Source: Rhodospirillales bacterium
GTDB taxonomy: Bacteria; Pseudomonadota; Alphaproteobacteria; UBA8366; JADFVY01
DNA: 7,151 bases
Direction of reading: 5' to 3'
NCBI GenBank assembly: GCA_024644185.1
Contig: JAHELM010000119.1
Span: 1-7,151, forward strand
Below the pieces are notes generated by a model, which saw only the letters and a program-made list of their open reading frames with translations, searched no databases and was not told the origin of the DNA. The number at the start of each line of letters is the position of its first letter. Positions within the stretch are counted from its first letter, which is position 1. The position numbers and the translations under genes are program-made. Positions 1 to 5,832 of this stretch are shown here, in pieces.

Positions 1-170
1 GTCTTGGAATCCATCGGCCTGCCGAGGGACAGGTCGAGGACGGCGTAGAAGCCGATCGGCGAATGCGATGGCGCCTCTACCGGTGCCACCTGTGCCGTTG
101 CCGCGCCGGAGGCCAGCGCGGTCGTGAAAGCCACACTCAGCGCGGCCATATGCATGTTCCGAATCCGCAT
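1..170 (-). CDS. Exported protein of unknown function, N-terminal 56 residues only (cut by window edge)
   Basis: The frame opens at ATG 168-170 and runs off the left edge of the window without a stop. A GGGAG Shine-Dalgarno site at 177-181 lies 6 nt upstream and supports this start; in-frame ATGs at codons 6 and 8 are less well placed. The first 26 residues look like a Sec signal peptide: basic residues (MRIRN), a hydrophobic Ala/Leu/Val core, and a likely cleavage site after ATA, before QVAPVE. After a short Pro/Glu-rich stretch comes GFYAVLDLSLGRP, where hydrophobic side chains (F, A, L, L, L) alternate with small or polar ones. That pattern fits the first strand of an outer-membrane beta-barrel, but one strand is weak evidence. 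I do not recognise the family. It is in the same direction as the reductase, 266 bp downstream of it, and has its own structured leader, so it may be a separate transcription unit. Confidence 0.72.
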   Translation of the reverse strand, partial: MRIRNMHMAALSVAFTTALASGAATAQVAPVEAPSHSPIGFYAVLDLSLGRPMDSK

Positions 171-181
171 GGGATTCTCCC

Positions 182-199
182 TTTCCGATGTTTCCGATG
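182..199 (-). repeat. Two tandem 9-bp repeats in the leader of the exported-protein gene
   Basis: On the plus strand TTTCCGATG occurs twice back to back (182-190 and 191-199); on the coding strand this reads CATCGGAAA twice. The pair lies directly between a leader hairpin (199-218) and the Shine-Dalgarno site (177-181). It may be a small regulatory site or a chance duplication. Confidence 0.5.
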
Positions 200-249
200 C
201 CATCCGGGTTCGGATGGCCACGGCCGGGCCCGCCATCGTTTGCCGTGGC
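199..249 (-). promoter_or_regulatory. Overlapping inverted repeats in the leader of the exported-protein gene
   Basis: Arms 199-206 and 211-218 (GCCATCCG/CGGATGGC) form a perfect 8-bp stem with a 4-nt loop. A second perfect 8-bp inverted repeat uses 217-224 and 242-249 (GCCACGGC/GCCGTGGC) around a 17-nt loop. The two share bases 217-218, so they partly compete. Neither is followed by a T run on the minus strand, so they do not look like intrinsic terminators. A role in leader folding is inferred only. Confidence 0.4.
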
Positions 250-258
250 GGTTCGCGG

Positions 259-280
259 CCTCGGCGCGAAGGCGCCGGGG
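259..280 (-). promoter_or_regulatory. GC-rich hairpin in the spacer between the reductase and exported-protein genes
   Basis: Arms 259-267 and 272-280 pair over 9 positions (one T-G pair when read on the plus strand) around a 4-nt loop. On the minus strand the loop is CTTC and no T tract follows, so this is not a standard intrinsic terminator. It may help stop reductase transcription with Rho or stabilise the RNA; nothing in the sequence decides this. Confidence 0.35.
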
Positions 281-366
281 TCCCGAGCGGGCTACAATTT
301 ATGTCCGATTCGTTAACGACGGGATAAGGCGGCTCGCGTCTTGACGGGGCGGGCGATTTCATTCCG

Positions 367-390
367 TCGAACCGAAACGCTTCGGTTCAA
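367..390. promoter_or_regulatory. Palindrome with a LacI-family-type centre, possible operator or hairpin
   Basis: Bases 369-376 (GAACCGAA) and 381-388 (TTCGGTTC) form a perfect 8-bp inverted repeat around ACGC. Around the central CpG (378/379) the core reads AAACGCTT, which fits the AAnCGnTT centre known for many LacI/GalR operators. It lies 47 nt beyond the reductase stop and about 200 nt before the exported-protein start. A regulator site for the exported-protein gene is one reading; a simple RNA hairpin after the reductase gene is the other. There is no T tract on either side. Confidence 0.4.
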
Positions 391-436
391 TCCGATGGGA
401 TATCGTCCCGGCGTCGCGCCGGCTGGCCCGTTCGCG

Positions 437-1447
437 TCACCCCACGCGCGGCGTCCTTCCGGTCAGCGGGTAGCGCGGGTCGGTGTAGCCCGGCGTCGAG
501 GGATGGCCGGGGGGCACCAGGGTGTCCAGCAGGGCCTCGTCCTCGGCGGTGAAGTCCTGGCGCAGGCTGGCCAGATAGCCCTCCCACTGCTCCACCGTGC
601 GCGGGCCGGCCAGGGCGCTGGTGACGATGCGGTTGTTCAGCACCCACAGCAGCGCGTAGTCGGCGATGCTCATGCCGCGCTTCTTCGCGTGGTCCGCCAG
701 TTTTCCGGCGATGACCAGGGATTCCTCGCGGAATTCCGATTCCAGCATGCGCTTGTCGGCGCGGCCGGCGCGGCTGTCCGCCGGCGGCTCGGCGCCCGGC
801 TTGTACTTGCCGGTCAGCACGCCGCGCGCCAGCACCGAATAGGGCACCACGCCGAGACCATGCCGGTCGCAGGCGGGCAGTACCTCGACCTCGGGCATGC
901 GGTTCATGGCGTTGTAGTAGGGCTGGCAGACGATCGGCCGGGGGATGCCCATCGCCTCGGCCAGGCGGGCGGCATCGGCGATCATCCAGCCGCGGAAATT
1001 CGACATCCCCCAATAGCGCGCCTTGCCACTGGCCAGAACGTCGCCGACGGCCGCCAGCGTCTCTTCCATCGGCGTTTCCGGATCCGGCAGGTGCAGATAC
1101 CAGATATCGACGTAATCGGTACGCAGGCGCTCCAGGCTCATGTCGATCGCCTGCATCAGCCATTTGCGGCCCAGCCCGCATTCGTTGGGGCCCGAGGACA
1201 GCGGATTGCCGGCCTTGGTCGCCAGCACCCATTTGTCGCGATCGTCCTTGATGTGCTTGCCGACGATGCGCTCGGACTCGCCCTTGGCGTACTGGTCGGC
1301 CGTGTCGATGAAATTCACCCCGGAATCGCGGGCGATGGAGATGATCTGGCCGGCGGTCTTCGAATCGGTCCGATCGCCGAACATCATGGTGCCCAGGCAG
1401 ATCGGCGAAACGCTCAGGCCGCTACGGCCAAGTCGACGGTATTCCAA
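437..1447 (-). CDS. Aldo/keto reductase, NADPH-dependent type, TTG start
   Basis: This 336-residue protein has the full length of a single-domain (alpha/beta)8 aldo/keto reductase. Such enzymes are cytosolic and reduce aldehydes or ketones, often sugars, with NAD(P)H. It opens with the family N-terminus RRLGRSGLSVSPICLGTMMFG. The catalytic tetrad is visible as Asp48 and Tyr53 (FIDTADQY), Lys78 (LATKAG) and His119 (YLHLPD). Further family motifs are GMSNF, QPYYN, VPYSVLARGVLTGKY and, near the C-terminus, AGPRTVEQ, the phosphate-binding region for the cofactor. The start is TTG at 1445-1447: GGGAG at 1455-1459 is spaced 7 nt from it, and the next in-frame ATG would remove the first conserved strand. 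The methyltransferase gene ends 75 bp upstream in the same direction, so the two may be co-transcribed. The substrate cannot be read from the sequence; a role on the sugar brought in by the nearby importer is possible but unproven. Confidence 0.93.
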   Translation of the reverse strand: MEYRRLGRSGLSVSPICLGTMMFGDRTDSKTAGQIISIARDSGVNFIDTADQYAKGESERIVGKHIKDDRDKWVLATKAGNPLSSGPNECGLGRKWLMQAIDMSLERLRTDYVDIWYLHLPDPETPMEETLAAVGDVLASGKARYWGMSNFRGWMIADAARLAEAMGIPRPIVCQPYYNAMNRMPEVEVLPACDRHGLGVVPYSVLARGVLTGKYKPGAEPPADSRAGRADKRMLESEFREESLVIAGKLADHAKKRGMSIADYALLWVLNNRIVTSALAGPRTVEQWEGYLASLRQDFTAEDEALLDTLVPPGHPSTPGYTDPRYPLTGRTPRVG

Positions 1448-1452
1448 GGGGA

Positions 1453-1459
1453 CTCTCCC
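1453..1459 (-). promoter_or_regulatory. Ribosome binding site deciding the TTG start of the reductase
   Basis: On the minus strand GGGAGAG lies at 1453-1459, with GGAG 7 nt before TTG 1445-1447. No in-frame ATG or GTG is equally well placed, so this site fixes the start. Confidence 0.7.
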
Positions 1460-1478
1460 GCTGTCGGTTGAAGCGGTT

Positions 1479-1506
1479 ACCTTAACGCCGGATATGTCGC
1501 GGTCAA
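1479..1506 (-). promoter_or_regulatory. Weak candidate promoter for the reductase
   Basis: On the minus strand TTGACC (1501-1506) is followed after 16 bp by TAAGGT (1479-1484). The -35 box is good but the -10 box matches the sigma70 consensus at only 3 of 6 positions. If it is used, the reductase could be transcribed apart from the methyltransferase; read-through from upstream remains possible. Confidence 0.22.
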
Positions 1507-1508
1507 GT

Positions 1509-1531
1509 CGAGGGGAATATCCCTACCCTCG
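1509..1531 (-). other. Small hairpin spanning the methyltransferase stop codon
   Basis: CGAGGG at 1509-1514 pairs with CCCTCG at 1526-1531 around 11 nt that include the TAG stop (1523-1525). No T tract follows on the minus strand, so read-through into the reductase gene is plausible. It could be chance in GC-rich DNA. Confidence 0.25.
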
Positions 1532-2536
1532 CCGGCGGCGTCCGGCGCGTGCCGGGCGGGCGGCGGCGGCCAGGGCATCGGCGCCGGCGCCGACCGGTCC
1601 CAGCCGGGCCTCGATTGCCGCGCGGTCCGGCTTCGGTCCGGGCCGATAACCCGCCAGCGCATCGACGATCGCCTTCAGATGCGACGGCGACGTGCCGCAG
1701 CAGCCGCCGATGATGCGCGCGCCGGCGTCGCGCGCCATGCGCGCGTATTCGGCCATCACCTCCGGTGTGCCGGAATAATGGATATGCCCGTCATGATATT
1801 CCGGGATGCCGCAATTGCCCTTGGCGACGATCACGTCGCCCGGCTCGGCCGCGGCATCGATGCCGCGCACCGAATCGACCAGCGCCGCCGGGCCGATGCC
1901 GCAATTCGATCCGAAGGCCACCAACCCGCGATCCAGGGTATGCGCGAAGCGAATGGCGTCGCCCGGCGCCAGCCCCATCATGGTGTGCCCGTTGGTGTCG
2001 AAGGTCATGGTGGCGACGATCGGCAGCCCGGCCCCGGCGGCGCCGGTGACGGCGGCCTCCAGCTCTTCGCGGCCGGACATGGTCTCGATCCACAGGATAT
2101 CGACGCCGCCCTGTTTCAGGGCCCGCGCCTGCTCGGCGAAGGCGTCCCGTCCCTCGGCGATCGACAGCGGTCCGACCGGCTGGTAGATCTCGCCCGTCGG
2201 CCCCATCGAGCCGGCGACCAGTACCTTGCGCCCCGCCGAATCGGCGACCGACCGCGCGATGCGCGCGCCGGCGACGTTCAACTCGGCCACGCGCGATTCG
2301 GAGGCGTGCAGCTTCAGCCGGTGCCGGTTGGCGCCGAAGGTGTTGGTCAGGACGATATCGGCGCCGGCCTCGATCATGCCGCGATGAATCGCGGCGATCC
2401 GGTCGGGATGATCGACGTTCCAGTGTTCCGGCGAATCGCCGGTAACCAGCCCCGCGGCGAACAGGTTCGTCCCCATCGCCCCGTCGGCGATCAGATAACC
2501 CTTCCCGGCCAGCAGCGATTCCAGAATGTTGCTCAT
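1523..2536 (-). CDS. bmt: Betaine-homocysteine S-methyltransferase-like enzyme
   Basis: This 337-residue cytosolic enzyme belongs to the zinc-dependent homocysteine S-methyltransferase family. Members move a methyl group to homocysteine to form methionine; the closest type by eye is the rhizobial betaine-homocysteine enzyme, which uses glycine betaine. The N-terminal ADGAMGTNLF (17-26) starts the barrel; next come LTNTFGANRHRLKLH (63-77), VAGSMGPTGE (107-116) and AKGNCGIP (238-245). The zinc-binding cysteines are Cys212 in GSNCGIGP and the pair Cys279-Cys280 in IGGCCGT. The last 40 residues leave the conserved barrel and end in an Arg-rich tail (AGRRRRG). The start at ATG 2534-2536 matches the family N-terminus, though its ribosome site (GGGACGAG) is weak. 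It lies 204 bp after the importer ATPase and 75 bp before the reductase. The methyl donor is inferred from family resemblance; another methylated donor is possible. Confidence 0.88.
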   Translation of the reverse strand: MSNILESLLAGKGYLIADGAMGTNLFAAGLVTGDSPEHWNVDHPDRIAAIHRGMIEAGADIVLTNTFGANRHRLKLHASESRVAELNVAGARIARSVADSAGRKVLVAGSMGPTGEIYQPVGPLSIAEGRDAFAEQARALKQGGVDILWIETMSGREELEAAVTGAAGAGLPIVATMTFDTNGHTMMGLAPGDAIRFAHTLDRGLVAFGSNCGIGPAALVDSVRGIDAAAEPGDVIVAKGNCGIPEYHDGHIHYSGTPEVMAEYARMARDAGARIIGGCCGTSPSHLKAIVDALAGYRPGPKPDRAAIEARLGPVGAGADALAAAARPARAGRRRRG

Positions 2537-2610
2537 CTCGTCCCGCCTTTCCCGCGGCTATATCGGCCGGCAAAATGCGCCGGGCGGGCCGCCGATGCAA
2601 GCCGCTTCGG

Positions 2611-2682
2611 GCGAAACCCGCGCGAAACCCGCGCGAAATCGATGCCGAAATCGATGCCGAAATCGATGCCCAAATTGATGCA
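2611..2682. repeat. Phased tandem repeat, 11-bp then 12-bp units, upstream of the methyltransferase gene
   Basis: Two copies of GCGAAACCCGC (2611-2621, 2622-2632) lead into three exact copies of GAAATCGATGCC (2635-2646, 2647-2658, 2659-2670) and one copy with three changes (2671-2682). The GAAA element recurs at 2613, 2624, 2635, 2647 and 2659, so steps are 11, 11, 12 and 12 bp, close to one helical turn, with CAAA at 2671. The array sits 75-146 bp before the methyltransferase start. It may be a row of protein-binding sites, a slightly curved segment, or a length-variable minisatellite. Confidence 0.85.
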
Positions 2683-2740
2683 ACGCAGCGACTCGGACGT
2701 TCTCCTCCGAACGAATCGGGGACGGATCGCGAACGTGGGG

Positions 2741-3496
2741 TCAGATATCCGAGGCTTCTTCCTGCGGCGTGCCCTTGACGATCATCTCCAGAACCTCTTC
2801 CTCGGACGTGTCGCCGATCTGGCGTTCGCCGACATTCTGCCCGCGCTTGAGCACCATCACCCGGTCGCCGACGTGGAAGATATCGGTCAGCCGGTGCGAG
2901 ATGATGACCTGCGCCACGCCGGCCTGCTTCAGTTCCAGCATGGTCTCCAGCAGCCGCTCGGTGGCCATCGCCGACAGGTTCGCGGTCGGTTCGTCCAGCA
3001 CCACCACCTTGGGATCGAAGCTGATGGCGCGGGCGATCGCCACCGACTGCTGCCGGCCGCCGGACAGGCTCTCGACCTTCTGGAACACGGAATTTACGTC
3101 CACCTTCAGGCGTTTCAATACCGCCTCGGCATCGGCATACATGCGACGGCGGTCGATAAACAGGCCGCGGCGCGGCCAGCGGCCGAGAAAGATGTTCTGG
3201 GCGATGTCCATGTTCCCGCACAGGGCGAAATCCTGATAGATCATCTCGATCCCGGAATCGCGGCTGTCGTGGGGGGTGCGGAACTGCTCCGGCCGGCCCT
3301 CGACCAGAACCTCGCCCGCGTCGCGCTGATAGGCGCCGGTCATCACCTTCATCAGCGTCGACTTGCCGGCGGAATTGTCGCCGACCAGGCCGATGATTTC
3401 CCCCGGCATCAGCCGGAACGACACGTTATGCAGGGCCTTGATGGCGCCGAAGGTCTTGCTGATACCGTGCATTTCGACGACAGGAACCGTCGACAT
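2741..3496 (-). CDS. Sugar ABC importer, single-domain ATP-binding subunit (CUT2, FrcA-like)
   Basis: This 251-residue protein is the cytoplasmic motor of the importer; it binds the permease and hydrolyses ATP. All nucleotide-binding motifs are present: Walker A GDNSAGKST (39-47), Q-loop YQD (87-89), signature LSGGRQQ (144-150), Walker B VVVLDEPT (164-171) and the switch histidine His201 in ISHR. Walker A has Ser42 where GNGAGKS or DNGAGKS is usual, which keeps the core pattern. As in other carbohydrate importers the D-loop lacks the usual SALD. It has only one nucleotide-binding domain, like FrcA of the fructose importer, whereas RbsA-type partners have two (about 500 aa), so a homodimer is expected. 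ATG 3494-3496 follows the permease stop by 1 nt (TGACATG), and GGGAG at 3504-3508 is spaced 7 nt. A frame extending upstream to 3550 overlaps the permease and is rejected. No intrinsic terminator is seen after the stop. Confidence 0.93.
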   Translation of the reverse strand: MSTVPVVEMHGISKTFGAIKALHNVSFRLMPGEIIGLVGDNSAGKSTLMKVMTGAYQRDAGEVLVEGRPEQFRTPHDSRDSGIEMIYQDFALCGNMDIAQNIFLGRWPRRGLFIDRRRMYADAEAVLKRLKVDVNSVFQKVESLSGGRQQSVAIARAISFDPKVVVLDEPTANLSAMATERLLETMLELKQAGVAQVIISHRLTDIFHVGDRVMVLKRGQNVGERQIGDTSEEEVLEMIVKGTPQEEASDI

Positions 3497-3497
3497 G

Positions 3498-5750
3498 TCA
3501 TCTCTCCCTGGTTCGGCGCGCGGCCAGGGCCGCGCGGATTCTCTCGACAAGTCCCTCCTGGCGGAACCAGATATCGGCCAGCACGGCGAAAATCAGGATC
3601 AGCCCGATGAACACATTGACCCAGTGCTGCGGCATCACGAAGGACGTGCCGTCCGGCAGCAGCAGTTGCAGCGACAGCAGCGCCCGGATCAGCGTGATCA
3701 CCGCGGCGCCCGCCAGCGACCCGGCGATCGAGCCGTAGCCGCCGAAGATCGAAGCCCCGCCGATGATGGCCGAGGCGATGGCATCCAGTTCACGCAGCAG
3801 ACCGGCGCTGGGATTGAAGCTGCGCAGATAGGCGATGTAGACGATCCCGGCCAGCGACGCGCACATGGCCGAGAAGACCAGCGACACGAACCGCACGCGC
3901 CTGGTGTCGATGCCGGCATATTCGGCGGCGCGCTGGTTGCCGCCGGTGGCGATCACGGCGTAACCGAAACCGGTCTTGCCCAGGACGATGGCGGCGATGA
4001 CGGCGATGACCGCCATGACGATGGTCTGCACGCTGACCGCGGCGGCGACGTTGTAGGCGATCGTTCCCGGCGCGGGTGCGATGCCGGTCTCGATCAGGAT
4101 TTCGATCAGCTTGCGGCCGATCAGGTTGAATCCCTCGGGGAAGCCCGACAATTGCCGGCCGGAAACCAGCCAGGCGCCGATCCCGCGCGCCACATAGAAC
4201 ATGCCCAGCGTGGCGACGAAGGCCGGCAGCCGGGCGCGCGTTGCCAGCAGGCCGTTGACCACCCCGGCCAGCGTGCCGGCCGTGAAGGCGGCCACGGCCG
4301 CCAGCGGTGGCGAGACGCCCATTTCCTTCATCAGGAAAGCCGCGATCGCCCCGGACATGGCCAGCACCGCGCCGACCGACAGGTCGATATCGCCATTGGC
4401 GATGACGAAGGTCAGACCCAGCGCCAGCAGCGCCACCTCGGTGAAGGCCAGCAGCAGGTTGAAGCTGTTGTCGAGCGAGAACCAGAAATCCGGCCGCAGC
4501 ACCGCGCCGATGACCCACAGCACGACGGTCAGGGCGACGGCGGCGAATTCGCGGCGGGCCATGATCCGGCCCAACCAGGTGGCCCCGACCTCGCGCGCCG
4601 ACGACCGCGTGCCCCGGGTCTGCGCGCCGACGATGGCGATGCCGTCGGATATCCCGACGCGCGGCGGCGGACGCCCGCGCAGGGTCGCCCAGAACCCGGC
4701 CAGCAGGCCGGATCGGATCAGCAACGGCTCGATCAGCACGGCGGCGATCAGGATGACGCCCAGGAAGGCGGGCACGGCGCCGGGGGGAAGCTGCATCATG
4801 CCCTGGATCTGCATTTCGACGCCACCGACGGTGACGGTCCGCACGGTGGGCACGCCCTCGCGCAGAACCTTGTCGATCAGCACCACCAGAATGGCGCCCA
4901 GGCAGGACCCGAGGACGCGGCCGCGTCCGCCCAGGATCGAGGCGCCGCCGACGATGACCGCGGCGATGACGATCAGTTCGGCGCCCTGGCCCACCTGGCT
5001 GGTGACGGTCTTGTCCTGGGCCACCGCCATCAGCCCGGCGAGCGTGGCGGCCAGCGCCGACAGCACGAATCCGCGGATGCGCACGCGGTCGGCGGGAATG
5101 CCCGCATATTCGGCGGCCAGCGCGTTGCCGCCCACGGCATAGGTCTCATAGCCCCAGCGGGTGCGGCCCAGAGCATAGACGCCAAGCACGCCGACCAGCA
5201 GCAAGACGAAGATCTGGTTGTTGAACCCCAGCCCGTTGGTCTCGCCCATCAGGAAGAAGGCGTCGGCCTGTGCCTTGCCGGCATAGCCGATGGTCTTGCC
5301 GCCGGTCACGCCCAGCACCAGGCCGCGGCCGATGAACAGCATGGCCAGGGTGGCGATGAAGGCGGGAACCTTCAGCTTGGTCACCAGCACCCCGTTCAGC
5401 AAGCCGATGGCGCCGCCGAGGAAGACGGAGAGCAGGGCGGCAACCCAGACAGGCAGGTCGTAGATCGCCGGCGCGTAGAACATCGAAAAACCAACCGCCA
5501 CCAGGCCGGCGGTGGAACCGACCGACAGGTCGAGATCGCGATTGACGATGACGAAGCTCATGCCCACGGCCATGACGCCGTAGCGCGCGGCGTCGCGCAG
5601 CACCGCCAGGAAGGCGCCGCTGCTGCCGAAGAAATCGGGATTGATCCAGGCGCCGGCGGCATAGAGCAGCGCCATGAACACGAGCAGCCCCAGCTCCCAG
5701 TTGCCGAACAGATCGGCCGGCGGCCTTGGTCCCGTGGCCCTTCGGGTCAT
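3498..5750 (-). CDS. Sugar ABC importer, fused double permease (two RbsC/FrcC-like halves)
   Basis: At 750 residues this inner-membrane protein is about twice the usual 320-350 of RbsC-type permeases, and both halves carry the full set of family motifs. Half 1 (about 20-345) has VNRDLDLSVG (69-78), FIATLAML (131-138), GGNALAAEYAGI (207-218) and VGGASILGG (267-275). Half 2 (about 400-728) has ANGDIDLSVG (451-460), FVATLGMF (511-518), GGNQRAAEYAGI (603-614) and IGGASIFGG (663-671). Paired motifs are offset by 380-382, then by 396 residues, so half 2 has about 16 extra residues near 541-560. Each half looks able to span the membrane about ten times. The linker at 346-398 is rich in Arg, Pro and Gly and should be cytoplasmic. 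ATG 5748-5750 is chosen because GGGAG (5756-5760) lies 5 nt upstream; the longer frame from 5825 starts inside a terminator-like stem. The halves have diverged, so one polypeptide probably supplies an asymmetric pore. Confidence 0.94.
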   Translation of the reverse strand: MTRRATGPRPPADLFGNWELGLLVFMALLYAAGAWINPDFFGSSGAFLAVLRDAARYGVMAVGMSFVIVNRDLDLSVGSTAGLVAVGFSMFYAPAIYDLPVWVAALLSVFLGGAIGLLNGVLVTKLKVPAFIATLAMLFIGRGLVLGVTGGKTIGYAGKAQADAFFLMGETNGLGFNNQIFVLLLVGVLGVYALGRTRWGYETYAVGGNALAAEYAGIPADRVRIRGFVLSALAATLAGLMAVAQDKTVTSQVGQGAELIVIAAVIVGGASILGGRGRVLGSCLGAILVVLIDKVLREGVPTVRTVTVGGVEMQIQGMMQLPPGAVPAFLGVILIAAVLIEPLLIRSGLLAGFWATLRGRPPPRVGISDGIAIVGAQTRGTRSSAREVGATWLGRIMARREFAAVALTVVLWVIGAVLRPDFWFSLDNSFNLLLAFTEVALLALGLTFVIANGDIDLSVGAVLAMSGAIAAFLMKEMGVSPPLAAVAAFTAGTLAGVVNGLLATRARLPAFVATLGMFYVARGIGAWLVSGRQLSGFPEGFNLIGRKLIEILIETGIAPAPGTIAYNVAAAVSVQTIVMAVIAVIAAIVLGKTGFGYAVIATGGNQRAAEYAGIDTRRVRFVSLVFSAMCASLAGIVYIAYLRSFNPSAGLLRELDAIASAIIGGASIFGGYGSIAGSLAGAAVITLIRALLSLQLLLPDGTSFVMPQHWVNVFIGLILIFAVLADIWFRQEGLVERIRAALAARRTRER

Positions 5751-5755
5751 GGTGT

Positions 5756-5760
5756 CTCCC
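5756..5760 (-). promoter_or_regulatory. Ribosome binding site deciding the permease start
   Basis: GGGAG on the minus strand lies 5 nt before ATG 5748-5750. The upstream in-frame ATG at 5823-5825 has no such site and would code through the stem-loop, so this site selects the 750-residue form. Confidence 0.75.
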
Positions 5761-5788
5761 GCAACTTCGTGGCTGGGGTCCGGAAACG

Positions 5789-5820
5789 GAAAACCCGCAC
5801 CCCGTTTCCAGGGTGCGGGT
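5789..5820 (-). terminator. Intercistronic terminator-like stem-loop between binding protein and permease
   Basis: Arms 5793-5802 and 5811-5820 form a perfect 10-bp stem (on the minus strand ACCCGCACCC/GGGTGCGGGT) with an 8-nt loop, followed on the minus strand by TTTCC (5788-5792). With the last stem base this makes a run of four T. It begins 12 nt after the binding-protein stop and ends 42 nt before the permease ATG. In many importers such a stem gives more binding protein than membrane subunits, by partial termination or by protecting the upstream mRNA end. The short T run suggests leaky termination at most. Confidence 0.72.
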
Positions 5821-5832
5821 GTCATGCGTCGA

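Noticed and set aside
292..297. TACAAT as a -10 box on the plus strand
   Set aside because: No acceptable -35 box lies 16-18 bp upstream, and nothing on the plus strand downstream is a gene.
369..388. Hairpin as an intrinsic terminator of the reductase gene
   Set aside because: No T run follows the stem on the minus strand, so it does not meet the usual pattern.
341..1471. Plus-strand open frame of 376 codons opposite the aldo/keto reductase
   Set aside because: It is the antisense shadow of a reductase with a complete catalytic tetrad; no motif or ribosome site of its own.
2556..2684. Minus-strand frame from a TTG reading HRFR repeats before the methyltransferase
   Set aside because: The only good ribosome-like site (GGAGGAG) is about 18 nt from the TTG, too far to serve it. 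The rest is repeat-driven.
2575..2778. Small plus-strand frame that reads the 12-bp array as EIDA repeats
   Set aside because: The repeat is readable only because 12 is a multiple of 3. There is no ribosome site, and the frame runs into the antisense of the ATPase gene.
3497..3550. 18-residue N-terminal extension of the ATPase
   Set aside because: It overlaps the end of the permease and adds unconserved residues; ATG 3494-3496 has a well-spaced GGGAG.
1679..3610. Plus-strand open frame of 643 codons opposite the methyltransferase and ATPase
   Set aside because: It crosses two real genes and their spacer on the other strand, and has Arg/Asp/His-rich low-complexity composition with no family motif.
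5751..5825. 25-residue N-terminal extension of the permease
   Set aside because: It begins without a ribosome site and translates through the terminator-like stem. GGGAG before ATG 5748-5750 is far better.
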